Source: Lachnospiraceae bacterium
GTDB lineage: Bacteria; Bacillota; Clostridia; Lachnospirales; Lachnospiraceae
NCBI GenBank assembly: GCA_021772075.1
Contig: JAETNQ010000020.1
Coordinates: forward strand, 1 to 59,900
DNA: 59,900 nt
Reading direction: 5' to 3'
The notes below the pieces were generated by a model that saw only the letters and a list, made by a program, of their open reading frames with translations, made no database searches and had not been told where the DNA came from. Made by a program: the position numbers and the translations under genes. Shown piece by piece: positions 17,344-27,336 of this stretch. The first letter of the stretch is position 1; each line of letters begins with the position of its first letter.

Positions 17344-18498
17344 TTACTGCGGCTGCCTTCCATACCTCGCCAGCACCTGCATGACACTATGGTAATATTT
17401 CTCAAACTGAAAATCCTTCTTTACATGCTCATATGCCTTTTTCCCCATAGCCTTTAATTTTTCTTTATCCTCTATAACCCGCTCCATTTTTTCTGCCAGA
17501 TCCTCTACGCTTTTATCCCGGAAAATATAACCCGTCTCTCCCGGGACAATATAGCTCGCCGTCCCGTTATCCGTTCCGCCGATCGCCGGAATGGAAAATG
17601 CCATCGCCTCCAAATGACTGACGGCTCCTGGTTCTCCTGTACTCGGAATCACAAACAAATCTGCCTTTTTATACTCCTCCCTCATTTCTTTCTGATCCAG
17701 GTTCGTATAAAGAGCCACCACATGCTCCAGTCCGTGTTCTTTGATATACTTCTTTACGCGTCCGTAATACTCTCTATGGAAGTCATTGGACATTTCCCCG
17801 GCTATATCCAGATGAATATCCGGGAATCGCTCTAACAATGCCTCCACCGCTCGAATCATCAAAAAATGGTTTTTTCTTTCCTGGTACTTCCCTATCGCCA
17901 GTATATTGATCTTCCCTCCTTGAAAGTATTCCTTTTCGTCAGGGGATATTTGCGGCTCCATAAGATAGGGAGCGTAAAAAGCATTTTTATCCCTTACTTT
18001 TCCCTTTTTCTCTATTCCTACCATCATGGACGGAGTCAGCCTATACTGCGGAGTCAGTTTTCTCACGACTTTATGGGGAATATCCTGCTTAGGCGCCTCC
18101 CCCCATACCGGATTCATCATATACAGACATGCCGGTATATGGTAATGCCTGCATAAAGCGTTCGTACAAATAGAGTATAGGGAACGCTCACGCATAATGA
18201 CGATATCCGGCCGGAAGTCCTTCATAATCTTCGCCAGCTTGCGTACCGGGGGAAATCCGCACTTCACTTTCAGATCCACGGCCGCCGGGTTTTTCCTTGC
18301 CAGAATATGCACATAAATATAATCGACCAAACGGTATACCGGCGAATAACCCACGATAACGGGCTTTGTATACGTATAATCTTCTATTTTGCCCGCATAC
18401 TGACTACAGAATAACACCTCGTCCCCGTGTTCTTTCCATCCTTTTACAATCGCATTCTGGTTCGTATGATATCTATGGGACATATACATAATCTTCAT
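17344..18498 (-). CDS. GT4-family glycosyltransferase
   Basis: A 384-residue GT-B-fold enzyme. The donor domain shows ILAIGKYQERKN near residues 200-211 and a donor motif GEPGAVSHLEAMA near 290, followed by PAIGGTDNGTA. The start codon overlaps the upstream GT4 stop (ATGA) and is preceded by GGAGG. The N-terminal half is an acceptor domain without a membrane span. It extends the lipid-linked glycan, probably in succession with its two coupled neighbours. Specificity cannot be read. Confidence 0.86.
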   Translation of the reverse strand: MKIMYMSHRYHTNQNAIVKGWKEHGDEVLFCSQYAGKIEDYTYTKPVIVGYSPVYRLVDYIYVHILARKNPAAVDLKVKCGFPPVRKLAKIMKDFRPDIVIMRERSLYSICTNALCRHYHIPACLYMMNPVWGEAPKQDIPHKVVRKLTPQYRLTPSMMVGIEKKGKVRDKNAFYAPYLMEPQISPDEKEYFQGGKINILAIGKYQERKNHFLMIRAVEALLERFPDIHLDIAGEMSNDFHREYYGRVKKYIKEHGLEHVVALYTNLDQKEMREEYKKADLFVIPSTGEPGAVSHLEAMAFSIPAIGGTDNGTASYIVPGETGYIFRDKSVEDLAEKMERVIEDKEKLKAMGKKAYEHVKKDFQFEKYYHSVMQVLARYGRQPQ

Positions 18499-19559
18499 AT
18501 TTTTTCCATTCCTCCTGCTGCCTCCAGCATAAGATCCGCAATTTTTCCAATGGAATATTCCGTCCTGACCTTTGCCGCGTTATGAGACATCCGCCCGGCC
18601 AGCTCCTGATCCCCGGCCAAACGGCACATGGCATCCGCCAATGCCTCTGTATCCCCTACCGGTACCAGCAGCCCGTTTACTTCCGGTTCTATATACATAC
18701 GGCAGCCTCCGATGGGGCAATCGGTAGCAATCACCGGCAATCCCAGCGCCAATGCTTCTACCATGGAATTGGAGACTCCCTCATAATTGGAAGAGAGAAC
18801 AAACATACTGCTTTTACAAATATCCAGATCCACTCTATCCGAAAAGCCATGGAATACTACTTTTCCCTCTATTCCCAGCTTTCCTGCATGCTCCTTCAGT
18901 TCTCCTTCCAAAGGTCCTTTTCCAAAAAAATGCAACGTATAGTCTTTAAACTGTTTTTCAAATATGGAAAATGCTTCCAAAAGCATACGCTGATTTTTTA
19001 CCGGGTGAAGCCTTCCCACTGTAACAATCTCTTTTTTTCTCGTTCCGGTATATACTTCTGCTAATCCGTCAGAAACCGGGTTGCCAATTACACATGCTTT
19101 TTTTTGAAGGTTTTTAGGAAAACATTTTACCCCGTCCGCTGTCTGGCAGACTAACTTTTTTGCAAAGCCATAAAAAAAATTGCGGTACAGCTTATGGTCG
19201 CATGTCTGCGGGTCCGTCCGTTCCGCCACCAGCATGTCGCGTCCCATAAACAACGTCGCCAATACCACGAAGCCGGTTCCGATAGTACTAAAAGAAAAAA
19301 TTCTGCATCCTCTGTTCTTCTTGAAATAATGCCTCATATGGGCAATGCGCTTCATTCTCACCATAGGATTTCCATTTGAAGGCATTGCGGCGCTGTATTT
19401 TTCTACCCGCTCATCCAAGGGATAAGCATATTCGTTTCCTGCAAAGGTTAAAATGCCCACCTCTATCCCTCTGTTGACATACTCATTAGCCAATAAAGTA
19501 ATTACCTTTTCTGTCCCGCCGCCGGCCATATCCGGCACTACAAAAACTATTTTATTCAT
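18495..19559 (-). CDS. GT4-family glycosyltransferase, PglH/PglA-like group
   Basis: A 354-residue GT-B enzyme. It has the N-terminal glycine motif MAGGGTEKV, VGRLHPVKNQ in the donor domain, the E-x7-E region YEGVSNSMVEAL and then IATDCPIGG. The TDCPxGG signature is shared with the enzymes at 51840 and 55656 and is common in enzymes adding N-acetylhexosamines such as PglH. Start and stop both overlap neighbours by 4 bases (ATGA), so the ABC transporter, this gene and the next GT4 are tightly coupled. Confidence 0.86.
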   Translation of the reverse strand: MNKIVFVVPDMAGGGTEKVITLLANEYVNRGIEVGILTFAGNEYAYPLDERVEKYSAAMPSNGNPMVRMKRIAHMRHYFKKNRGCRIFSFSTIGTGFVVLATLFMGRDMLVAERTDPQTCDHKLYRNFFYGFAKKLVCQTADGVKCFPKNLQKKACVIGNPVSDGLAEVYTGTRKKEIVTVGRLHPVKNQRMLLEAFSIFEKQFKDYTLHFFGKGPLEGELKEHAGKLGIEGKVVFHGFSDRVDLDICKSSMFVLSSNYEGVSNSMVEALALGLPVIATDCPIGGCRMYIEPEVNGLLVPVGDTEALADAMCRLAGDQELAGRMSHNAAKVRTEYSIGKIADLMLEAAGGMEKI

Positions 19560-21286
19560 ACTATTTTATCCTTTTGCACCACTTTGCCGTCGCCGACTTC
19601 ATATATCACATCCGCATTCTTGATCGTTGTGAGCCTATGGGCAATAATGATCATCGTTTTGCTGCCCTTCAGCTGATCGATAGATTCCATGACGGCTTCC
19701 TCCGTTTCCGTATCCAAAGCAGAAGTGGCTTCATCTAATACAAGGATCTCCGGATCATGGTACAAGGCTCTTGCAATTCCTATACGTTGTCTTTGTCCGC
19801 CCGACAGCCTCACTCCTCTGTCTCCGACAAACGTATCCAGCCCGTCAGGAAGATTTTCCACAAAATCCAAAAGCTGCGCCTTTTTTACTGCTTCCAGAAC
19901 GGCCGCTTCATCAATTTCCTTTTCAGTAATTCCAAATGCAATATTATTGCGGATCGAATCATCCGATAAATATATGGTTTGGGGAATATAACCTATTTCC
20001 TTCTGCCATGTACTTTTATTCTTGTTGATATCCAGGTCGTCCGCCTTGATTCTGCCGTACTGCGGCGACAGCAGCCCCAAAATAATATCTACCATCGTAG
20101 TCTTACCCGCTCCCGATGTTCCTACAAATGCAACGGCCTGTCCCTTTTTTATTTGGAAGCTCGCTCCGTCAATTACGTTTTCCTCCGCATCAGGATAATG
20201 ATATTTCACATTTGAAATAGTTATTCTGTCACGAAACTGCCAATCCAGCGCTTCTCCTTTATCTTCTTTCTGCTCGTTATCAATATCCTTTAAATCATGA
20301 TAAATCAGATCCAAGGACGGTGCCGAATATAAGATACAGCTTAAATGCTCATTAATTTTTCCGACAGCAGGCAAAAGCTTAAAAGCGGCAACCGCAAATA
20401 CTGCCAACTGAGGAATATATTCCGCAATATCCTTCTGCCCATAAAGCATCTTGATAATAATTGCCAGCAATAAGCCTGTCATACATACTGTTTCTACAAC
20501 ATGCTTAGGCAGCATCCCGATCAGGCGGTTCAGGCGGAGCCCTCTGACGTATTTGGTAAAATATACGTCATACGCTTCCACAAAATATCCCTCTCTGTTC
20601 AAAATCTTTATTTCCTTTATACCGCCCAATGCCTGATTCATCCATTGATACAGCTTTCCCTTATATTCCTGGCTTTCTTTCCCTATACTTTTAGAGAACT
20701 TCCTGGATATCCCCGTAAATATGCCAACGCAGACCAGAAGGAGACCCACTACAATTACGGTGATCGACTGGCTGACAAAGAAGAGGTAAATGCCAAGCAC
20801 AATACAAACTGCCATCTCCGCAAACAGCTCCAGGAGATGGATAATCCCTTTTGCGAACAAATCGGTATCCTCCTGCAGGCTTCTTTGCAATACGGCAATG
20901 TTTTTATTTAAATGAAACGAATAAGGCTCTTCCATATAAGCAGTAAGCAGCCTGACCGACAGTTTTCTCTGTAAGTTATAGGAAAATTTGTACATCCAGT
21001 TTTTTTCCAATGATAAATATATGTTCTTTACAAAATAAATGACAATAATCAAAACTGCCAATGCAATGAGGAAATCTTTTTCCGACATAAAACGGAACGC
21101 TTCATAAAAATAATTTAAATATGGTTCCTGCCGGATCGTTTCAGGATTCGTAATAATTTCTATAAAAGGAGAAAATATGGATACCCCCAGTAATTCCATA
21201 AAGCTTCCCGCAACCACCCCGATCAACAAAAATACCAACAATATTTTATCTTTCCTCGAAAATATATAATTTACCTTCGCAAACAT
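19556..21286 (-). CDS. ABC-type lipid-linked glycan flippase (PglK/MsbA-like)
   Basis: A 576-residue half-transporter with an N-terminal membrane domain of six spans (about residues 15-310) and a C-terminal ATPase. Visible motifs are Walker A GTSGAGKTT (about 389-397), a Q-loop YIPQ, the signature LSGGQRQR, Walker B ILVLDEATSALD and the switch AHRL. It would act as a homodimer to flip a lipid-linked glycan or export a lipid. The ATG at 21286 is preferred over the one at 21292, because GAGG lies 7 bases before it. The window also has a Wzx flippase at 31044, so two different flippases lie in one operon. Substrate is inferred from neighbours. Confidence 0.88.
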   Translation of the reverse strand: MFAKVNYIFSRKDKILLVFLLIGVVAGSFMELLGVSIFSPFIEIITNPETIRQEPYLNYFYEAFRFMSEKDFLIALAVLIIVIYFVKNIYLSLEKNWMYKFSYNLQRKLSVRLLTAYMEEPYSFHLNKNIAVLQRSLQEDTDLFAKGIIHLLELFAEMAVCIVLGIYLFFVSQSITVIVVGLLLVCVGIFTGISRKFSKSIGKESQEYKGKLYQWMNQALGGIKEIKILNREGYFVEAYDVYFTKYVRGLRLNRLIGMLPKHVVETVCMTGLLLAIIIKMLYGQKDIAEYIPQLAVFAVAAFKLLPAVGKINEHLSCILYSAPSLDLIYHDLKDIDNEQKEDKGEALDWQFRDRITISNVKYHYPDAEENVIDGASFQIKKGQAVAFVGTSGAGKTTMVDIILGLLSPQYGRIKADDLDINKNKSTWQKEIGYIPQTIYLSDDSIRNNIAFGITEKEIDEAAVLEAVKKAQLLDFVENLPDGLDTFVGDRGVRLSGGQRQRIGIARALYHDPEILVLDEATSALDTETEEAVMESIDQLKGSKTMIIIAHRLTTIKNADVIYEVGDGKVVQKDKIV

Positions 21287-21298
21287 ATGCATTCCTCA

Positions 21299-22171
21299 TC
21301 ATTCCACGCCGACTCTATTTTTCACTTGCATCAAATATTCCGTATACCCCGCTTCGCGGTTCGCTTCTATCCCTTCTATCCCATGTTTCGGCAAGGGTAC
21401 TTTCTTTTCGCTCTTATGAAGAAACCACTCATATTCCATATCCAGATTGCCGATATCAATGACGCGGTAACCCTTTAAAAATAAAGCTTCCGCCACAAAC
21501 TTCGCGGTCACTCCAAGCGACAGCAGAAACAGCCTGTCCTTGGGATAAGCCGTGCATGCCCGCACAATATCATCAAAAACCCGCATGGCATTGCTGGATG
21601 GGCAGATGATCCTTTCCACGCTTTCCGCCGGTTCGAACAGGTCGTTTCCCACTCCGTTATGAGTTTTTGTCCCTTCCACTACTACAAGGTTCTTTCCTTT
21701 CCATATCTGCCTTATTTTTTCAATCCATCCTTTACACGGCTCCTTATCCTCAAACACATAATAAAATCTCGAAAAAGAAGTATTGGCATAGATCCTTTCC
21801 GGATTGCAGTATTTTTTATAAATTTTGCGGCAGAAAAACAAATGCTCTTTCCAGAATTTGCGGCTCTGCTCCTGATAGTCCTCCACTCCGTCAAAAATCC
21901 CCTGCAGCGACACCATCAGGCCGTCATAAGGATATGCGATGATTCTTTTCAAGCCGTCGGAAATTTCTTCTGTTGTCTGCTGGAGCTTGATATTGCTTCC
22001 CTTTAAAACGATAATCTCGCCGTCCCCGAACCGGACCAGGCTTTTGTCCGTATGAACTAATTCTTCGATCGTTTCATCCACCGACTGCACTTTGATCTGA
22101 TTCTTTAAAATATGCTTTTGGTACATCCAATAAACAATATTGGACAGAATTTCCTTAATCTTCTCTTTCAC
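21299..22171 (-). CDS. GT-D-fold glycosyltransferase (DUF1792 family)
   Basis: A 290-residue cytoplasmic enzyme of the SP_1767/DUF1792 family, whose GT-D fold binds metal through a D-x-E motif. Here that motif is RFGDGE at residues 47-52. Also visible are SLGVTAKFVAEAL and YRVIDIGNLDMEYEW near the C-terminus, typical of the family. The start is GTG, preceded by AGAGG at 7 bases. Members are known to act in streptococcal serine-rich adhesin glycosylation and in capsule loci; here it probably adds a hexose to the repeat unit. Confidence 0.85.
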   Translation of the reverse strand: MKEKIKEILSNIVYWMYQKHILKNQIKVQSVDETIEELVHTDKSLVRFGDGEIIVLKGSNIKLQQTTEEISDGLKRIIAYPYDGLMVSLQGIFDGVEDYQEQSRKFWKEHLFFCRKIYKKYCNPERIYANTSFSRFYYVFEDKEPCKGWIEKIRQIWKGKNLVVVEGTKTHNGVGNDLFEPAESVERIICPSSNAMRVFDDIVRACTAYPKDRLFLLSLGVTAKFVAEALFLKGYRVIDIGNLDMEYEWFLHKSEKKVPLPKHGIEGIEANREAGYTEYLMQVKNRVGVE

Positions 22172-22209
22172 TCGCCTACCTCTGTATCTCTTCTCCTGTC
22201 CCGCCGCAG

Positions 22210-23409
22210 CTATTCTTCATATAGGTGTAGCAATTTATGGCAATATTCCTGCAGGGAATCAAAATGTACGCTTTTACATGCTTCCGTATACCTTTGCAGC
22301 CGCTCCTGCTCCTTCCAAAGAGATTTTATTTTTTCTGCCAGTTCTTTCTCATTGCCGCTCTCAAACAGCTCTCCCGTTTTCCCTTCTTCAAGCAGTTCCG
22401 GAATCCCTCCAAGATCGGAGCCGATCACCGGGGTACCGTAAATAAGCGACTCCATTACCGTAAATGGGCAATTTTCATAACATTCCGACGGAAAGACAGT
22501 AAACCTGGCCTTTGCAATTACCTCAAACAACTCCCTGCCTTCCAAAAATCCTAAAGCTTTCACATTCCTGCAGGAACGCACCTGTTCTTCCATCGGCCCC
22601 GTCCCGGCAAACCGAAACGGGATATGCGGCAGTGCATTGCATACTTTCACCAAGGTGCCGATCCCCTTTTCCATCGAATACCTCCCAAAATACAGGACAT
22701 AATCCTCTTTTCCATAGTCTTGTATTTCCGTCCTGTCCACAAAATTATGCATTACCACGGTTCTTTTTCTTAAAACAGCGTCAGTATCCAGCTTTTCCTT
22801 TATAAAACGGCTCGGACATATGATCGTGTCAATCTTTGCATAAGCCTTGACCCTTTTATAGACCATGCCCTCCATAGTACCCAATATGCTTTTCACCGTA
22901 GATCCATGAATACATTTATTTTTTGTACAGCATATCAGCCCGTCTTCCAGGCATTGGCTGCAACATTTCCCGGTAATGGGGTTCTGCATTAAATGGTTCG
23001 GACATACCAGCTGGCTGTCATGAGCCGTATATATAATTTTTATCCGGCCTCCCGACTTTTTTTCATATGCCCTGATCTCGTACAATATGGACGGCGTCAG
23101 CTGGAAGTTAAAATTATTCAGATGCACGATATCCGGCCCGAACTGTTCCAGGACAGGACGTATTTTCTTCCTCGCTTCCAAAGAATATATGATCTTAAAA
23201 GGATATAATATTTTTTTCAGCTTTCCCGTATGGAAATCCATATCTTTCGTATAGCTTTCTGCCTGGTTTCCTACGATCCTTCCTTCATGTTCCATGCCGA
23301 AATACTGGACTTCATGCCCCATGCGCCGTAACTGCTCCCCCACCTTAAAAATATAGGTTTCCGAGCCGCCGTTCGGATGAAGGAATTTATTAACAATCAG
23401 TACCTTCAT
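22210..23409 (-). CDS. GT4-family glycosyltransferase with cysteine-rich insert
   Basis: A 399-residue GT-B enzyme starting MKVLIVNKFLHPNGGSE. Between about residues 132 and 168 is a cysteine cluster (CPNH, KCCSQC, ICC, NKC) of the kind found in many GT4 proteins, probably binding metal. The donor domain has YFGRYSMEKG and the donor motif SECYENCPFTVMESL. The start overlaps the stop of the radical SAM gene (ATGA), and 38 bases separate it from the upstream end of the GT-D gene. Confidence 0.86.
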   Translation of the reverse strand: MKVLIVNKFLHPNGGSETYIFKVGEQLRRMGHEVQYFGMEHEGRIVGNQAESYTKDMDFHTGKLKKILYPFKIIYSLEARKKIRPVLEQFGPDIVHLNNFNFQLTPSILYEIRAYEKKSGGRIKIIYTAHDSQLVCPNHLMQNPITGKCCSQCLEDGLICCTKNKCIHGSTVKSILGTMEGMVYKRVKAYAKIDTIICPSRFIKEKLDTDAVLRKRTVVMHNFVDRTEIQDYGKEDYVLYFGRYSMEKGIGTLVKVCNALPHIPFRFAGTGPMEEQVRSCRNVKALGFLEGRELFEVIAKARFTVFPSECYENCPFTVMESLIYGTPVIGSDLGGIPELLEEGKTGELFESGNEKELAEKIKSLWKEQERLQRYTEACKSVHFDSLQEYCHKLLHLYEE

Positions 23410-24437
23410 TTCGTCTGTTTCTCCTTCGGGGATTCTTCACGGATAAACCGGTTTTCTGACAGGCTGTATTTATTCCCTTTCAGGAATTTATGCTTTACTA
23501 CCCACCATGCCGGAACCCAGATATACTTGTGCATCGCCGGGGAAGCGCTCCCGATCATCCAGCAGTTCCTGTCGCATTTTTTCGTGCATTCCCTTACCGC
23601 CTGCGCTTGCCGGGAATTCCAAAGCTCGTCCCATGACTGGCTGCGCAGATTTCCCATTACCGCCTTCTTCTCCATTCCATTGCAGGGAATCACATCGCAG
23701 AAAGGATCAATGAAAAAGGCGTTCCTTGACATATCGCAAGGCAGCAGGCGCTGGTTGCCATAAATATAATTGATCAGTCCATGGTTAAAATAAGCCCTGA
23801 ACCATTTTTTCGGAGACTTGCTCTTCAACAGTTCATTGATCAGCTTTTCAAAATTTTCCGCCACCTTCCTCTTATCATTGATACGGTTGTCTGTTTTCCT
23901 GAAATAAAACGAATTGTGCAGCGTAGCCGTCGCAAACTCCATCCCCATATCATTCGCGATATTATATAAAGGAACCAGATCCTCACAGTTCATATCCTGC
24001 ACGGTCATGCCAAAACCCACATCGGGATGCTTCATTTCCACCAATGTCTTCAACGTTTGGTATCCTCTGTTAAACCCATCCGGAATACCGCGGATCGCAT
24101 CGTTTGTTTCCTGGAGTCCTTCGATGCTGATACGAATTCCCACTTTCGGGAACTCTTTGCATAAGGCGATAATCCTGTCCGTAAAATACCCGTTGGTGGA
24201 TATAACGATACGGTCTGATTTTTTATACAGTTCCCTGACAATATCCGGAATATCCTTTCTTATAAAAGGTTCCCCGCCCGTTATATTGGTAAATGCCATC
24301 TCCGGAAGTTTTTTGATATCCTCCAGCGTGATTTCCTCCTCCGGCCTGGTCGGGTCTTTAAAACAATCGCACATATTACAGCGGGCATTGCAGCGGTAAG
24401 TTACGATCACGGTTCCATACAATGTTCTTCTTGCCAT
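23406..24437 (-). CDS. radical SAM protein with SPASM-like C-terminus
   Basis: A 343-residue iron-sulfur enzyme. The AdoMet-binding cluster motif is C16-x3-C20-x2-C23 (YRCNARCNMCDC), followed by ITGGEPF, which binds the AdoMet amino group. The C-terminal half holds a further series of cysteines (LLPCD, FCDVIPCNG, ECTKKCDRNCW), consistent with an auxiliary cluster of the SPASM/Twitch type. AGGAG precedes the ATG. It sits between a GT-C gene and a GT4 gene to which it is coupled, so it probably modifies a sugar, lipid or small peptide linked to this glycan. Known relatives include dehydrogenases, epimerases and peptide modifiers; the actual substrate cannot be told. No precursor peptide gene is seen next to it. 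Confidence 0.85.
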   Translation of the reverse strand: MARRTLYGTVIVTYRCNARCNMCDCFKDPTRPEEEITLEDIKKLPEMAFTNITGGEPFIRKDIPDIVRELYKKSDRIVISTNGYFTDRIIALCKEFPKVGIRISIEGLQETNDAIRGIPDGFNRGYQTLKTLVEMKHPDVGFGMTVQDMNCEDLVPLYNIANDMGMEFATATLHNSFYFRKTDNRINDKRKVAENFEKLINELLKSKSPKKWFRAYFNHGLINYIYGNQRLLPCDMSRNAFFIDPFCDVIPCNGMEKKAVMGNLRSQSWDELWNSRQAQAVRECTKKCDRNCWMIGSASPAMHKYIWVPAWWVVKHKFLKGNKYSLSENRFIREESPKEKQTK

Positions 24438-24442
24438 TTATC

Positions 24443-26194
24443 TTACTCCTGTCTTTCTTCATATTCTTCCAGTCTCTCTTTCACCGCTTCCTCATACTGC
24501 AGCAAGCGTTCCGGCTCATTCCGAACGCTGACCGTATAAGAAATGATCCTGAAACCGGATAATAAGGATATGATGCCAATAAACGCGGCTGTTATTCCTA
24601 TCCCTATAACCGCCGTCAGGCATCTTTCCTTCGTCTTCCCGTCATTCCGCTTTCTCTCCTTCCATAAAACCAGCATCCTCTGCACCATGCCCGAATACCC
24701 TGCGGCGCAGTAAGGAAGCAGAAGTACAAAATAAGGCAGCGTATACTGCGGTTTTGCTTCCCAGAACATATGGAACAAAAGTCCTCCCACCACGGCAATT
24801 CCCAGCAGCAGTTCCCCGCTTTCCCACTTTTTCCTATGGAAAAACAAGTAAAAACAAACCCCCGCTAAAATCGCTGTATGCAGATAATTGGCAATACTGG
24901 CCGCCTTGTTTTTTAACGGGCCATGGCAGAGATTGTCCAAGTCGATTCCGCCGGTCTCCTCCCTTCCGGCAATTACCGCTAATGAGCTAAAAGCAGGATC
25001 ATTCCATTGCGCCGCATTTTTCCTCCCAAAAAAATCCACGCCATAACTCTTATCCTCCCAAAACAACATCAACCTATTTTTAATCTCTTCTTTTGCCGCG
25101 GCATCCGTCCTGTCATAATCATAGTTATTTTCTTCATAAGTTCCTACGCTGTAACCGTTATATACCCCGGGAGCGCTTGCCGCCTCTTGGAGTCCCATGC
25201 CGATCCATGCCGTTTTTGGCATTCCTTCCGATACCTCTATGCCGGTCAGCTTCTCCGCCGCCGTATTCACCGCCCACGCTCCTGCGGCATATAACAGAAA
25301 TAGCAGCAATATAACCGCCAGCGATTTTTTCTTCCTGCCCTTGCCCCCTGCTATACAATCATATACAAGAAAAATACACATGGCAATCAGCATAATTAAG
25401 GAATTTGTCTTCCAAACAACCGCAATACTGGCTGCCGCCCCCGCGCCTGCCCCATAAATAAGCCGACCCGACTTCATATATTTTAGCTGTAGGTAAAATG
25501 CAAGTACGCCAAACGCCAGTCCCGGAATCATTCCATAAACTAAAGTTACATATAACGCCATAGGGAAAAAAGCGATGCAAAAAAGCAATGTCATATCTTG
25601 TACATTCTTATCTTTATCCCCCCATAGCAGGAAAGCAATCCTCCCCAGGAAAAAATATGTCCCTGCCAGGCATACCGCATTCCATATCTGGATCGCCAGA
25701 TAATCCTTTTCACCGAATATCACATGTATCCAATAATAAATAAGCACGATCCCTGTCTGGTCAGGATAACGGTGCATATAGCCTTCCATTGCAAATTGTT
25801 CATAATTATGCTCTCTTATCTGTCTTGCAACCGTGAGGATCTTATTGGAATCGCTGACAGGGTATAAATCTGCCTGAATAATAAATAAAATACAAAAAAC
25901 AAAAAAAGGGATGCAGAGCCATTGCAGGCTTATTTTCTTTTTCCTGCTGTTCCAAAAAGAAAATACAACGCATAAAACAACCAAAAGTATGCCGCATGCC
26001 AATAAATGCTTCCAAGGAGAATCGGGAAGAAAATAATTGTAATTTTCCACTCTTTCCGGCTCTCCCTCAGATATCACCCTTTTCAATTCGATGCTGCTGG
26101 TGCTGAACATGCTTAAAAGAGCCAAATATACTATGCTTATCAAAAAAAATATATAGCATCCGTACTGAAATATTTTTTCAACCCATCTTTTCAC
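24443..26194 (-). CDS. GT-C membrane glycosyltransferase (tail-less relative of the 10642 family)
   Basis: A 583-residue polytopic protein. It shares the family segments VARQIREHNY, KTAWIGMGLQE, YNGYS, FFGRKNAAQWNDP and LLFHMFWEAKPQYTLPYFVLLLPY with the proteins at 8548 and 10642 but ends soon after its last membrane span, with a charged coil (EEAVKERLEEYEERQE) in place of the lectin-like tail. The start is GTG with GGAG 8 bases before it; that ribosome site covers the last codons of the upstream GT4 gene. It is probably a polyprenyl-phosphate-sugar-dependent transferase acting outside the membrane. Confidence 0.75.
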   Translation of the reverse strand: MKRWVEKIFQYGCYIFFLISIVYLALLSMFSTSSIELKRVISEGEPERVENYNYFLPDSPWKHLLACGILLVVLCVVFSFWNSRKKKISLQWLCIPFFVFCILFIIQADLYPVSDSNKILTVARQIREHNYEQFAMEGYMHRYPDQTGIVLIYYWIHVIFGEKDYLAIQIWNAVCLAGTYFFLGRIAFLLWGDKDKNVQDMTLLFCIAFFPMALYVTLVYGMIPGLAFGVLAFYLQLKYMKSGRLIYGAGAGAAASIAVVWKTNSLIMLIAMCIFLVYDCIAGGKGRKKKSLAVILLLFLLYAAGAWAVNTAAEKLTGIEVSEGMPKTAWIGMGLQEAASAPGVYNGYSVGTYEENNYDYDRTDAAAKEEIKNRLMLFWEDKSYGVDFFGRKNAAQWNDPAFSSLAVIAGREETGGIDLDNLCHGPLKNKAASIANYLHTAILAGVCFYLFFHRKKWESGELLLGIAVVGGLLFHMFWEAKPQYTLPYFVLLLPYCAAGYSGMVQRMLVLWKERKRNDGKTKERCLTAVIGIGITAAFIGIISLLSGFRIISYTVSVRNEPERLLQYEEAVKERLEEYEERQE

Positions 26195-26199
26195 ATTAA

Positions 26200-27336
26200 T
26201 TACTCCATTTTTTTATATAAAGCCAGCGTCTGTTCCAAAACATCGTTCCAATTATATTTCGTACATATAAATTCCTGGCTTTTCTTCTTATATCCATCCA
26301 CTGTTTCTTTATCCGCCAAAAGCATCTCCAGCTTTCCTTTCAAATCTGATACATTCCCTTTTTCAAAAGCTACCGCATTCTTCTCCACTACTTCTATATT
26401 CTCTTTGATATCACTTACCAGACAGCAGTTTCCATAACTCATTGCCTCCAAAAGGCTGATCGCCATCCCCTCAATATCACTCGGCAATACAAAAATATAT
26501 GCATTCGAATACAGTTCTTCTAACGCTCTCCCCTGCACAAAACCCGTCATCAGGATTCGGTTATCTTCGGCGGCCATTTCCTGGACTTTTTCCATATACT
26601 CAAAAGAATGGCTGCTCCCTCCCGCAATTACTAACTTTTTATCTGTTTCTATTTCCTTAAAAGCCCTGATCAAATAATGAAGCCCTTTTTCCGGCACAAG
26701 ACGAGCCACAAAAAGAATATATCCGTCCTTTTCCAGCCCGTATTTTTCTCCTATTTCCTTTATTTCCCTCCTGTCCGGACGATTCACCCCGTTTGGTATA
26801 TAATGGGTTTCCCTATGGTATGACGATTTAAAATAGTCCTGCACATTGCGGGAAAGAACAATAATCTCGTCTGCATATTTAGCTGCTGTTTTTTCTCCTG
26901 TCTTTAAGATATAAGAAGCGAAATTCCCCCACTTTGCCCTCTGCCAGTCCAATCCGTGTATCGTTGCCACAACACGGATCCCGAACAGTTTCGGACACCA
27001 TAACATAATACACGGCCCTTCCGCATGATAATGAATCACATCATAATGGCCGAACAAGGCACGGAGCGTAGCTAATATAGTATAAACAATAGCATTCAGC
27101 TTGCCGTTTTCGAATGTTGGCACTGTTATAATACGGACTCCCTTATAAAGCTTTCCTCTTCCATCATCAAATTCTTTCCCTGAAACATGATACCCTGAAC
27201 GGTTATATGCCTCAACCGAGTATCCACAGGCAGAAAGCCTTGTGGACAATTCCGTTACTACTACTTCAACCCCTCCTTCTCTGGATGGGATTCTTTTCTG
27301 CCCAATCATAGCGATTTTCATTTTTTTATTTTTCAT
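26200..27336 (-). CDS. GT4-family glycosyltransferase, rhamnosyltransferase-like
   Basis: A 378-residue GT-B enzyme. The N-terminal signature IGQKRIPSREGGVEVVV and YNRSGYH resemble the WchF/RgpA type of enzymes that often transfer rhamnose. The donor domain has LFVARLVPEKG and DIEGMAISLLEAMSYG, the E-x7-E motif. The ATG at 27336 has AAGGTG four bases upstream and lies within the last 11 bases of the polymerase gene. Assignment to GT4 is firm; the rhamnose idea is weak, since no dTDP-rhamnose genes are in the window. Confidence 0.82.
   Translation of the reverse strand: MKNKKMKIAMIGQKRIPSREGGVEVVVTELSTRLSACGYSVEAYNRSGYHVSGKEFDDGRGKLYKGVRIITVPTFENGKLNAIVYTILATLRALFGHYDVIHYHAEGPCIMLWCPKLFGIRVVATIHGLDWQRAKWGNFASYILKTGEKTAAKYADEIIVLSRNVQDYFKSSYHRETHYIPNGVNRPDRREIKEIGEKYGLEKDGYILFVARLVPEKGLHYLIRAFKEIETDKKLVIAGGSSHSFEYMEKVQEMAAEDNRILMTGFVQGRALEELYSNAYIFVLPSDIEGMAISLLEAMSYGNCCLVSDIKENIEVVEKNAVAFEKGNVSDLKGKLEMLLADKETVDGYKKKSQEFICTKYNWNDVLEQTLALYKKME

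Noticed and set aside
22630-23020. Cysteine cluster of the GT4 at 22210 as a novel metal domain
   Set aside because: Similar clusters occur in many GT4 enzymes at the same place, so it is ordinary for the family.
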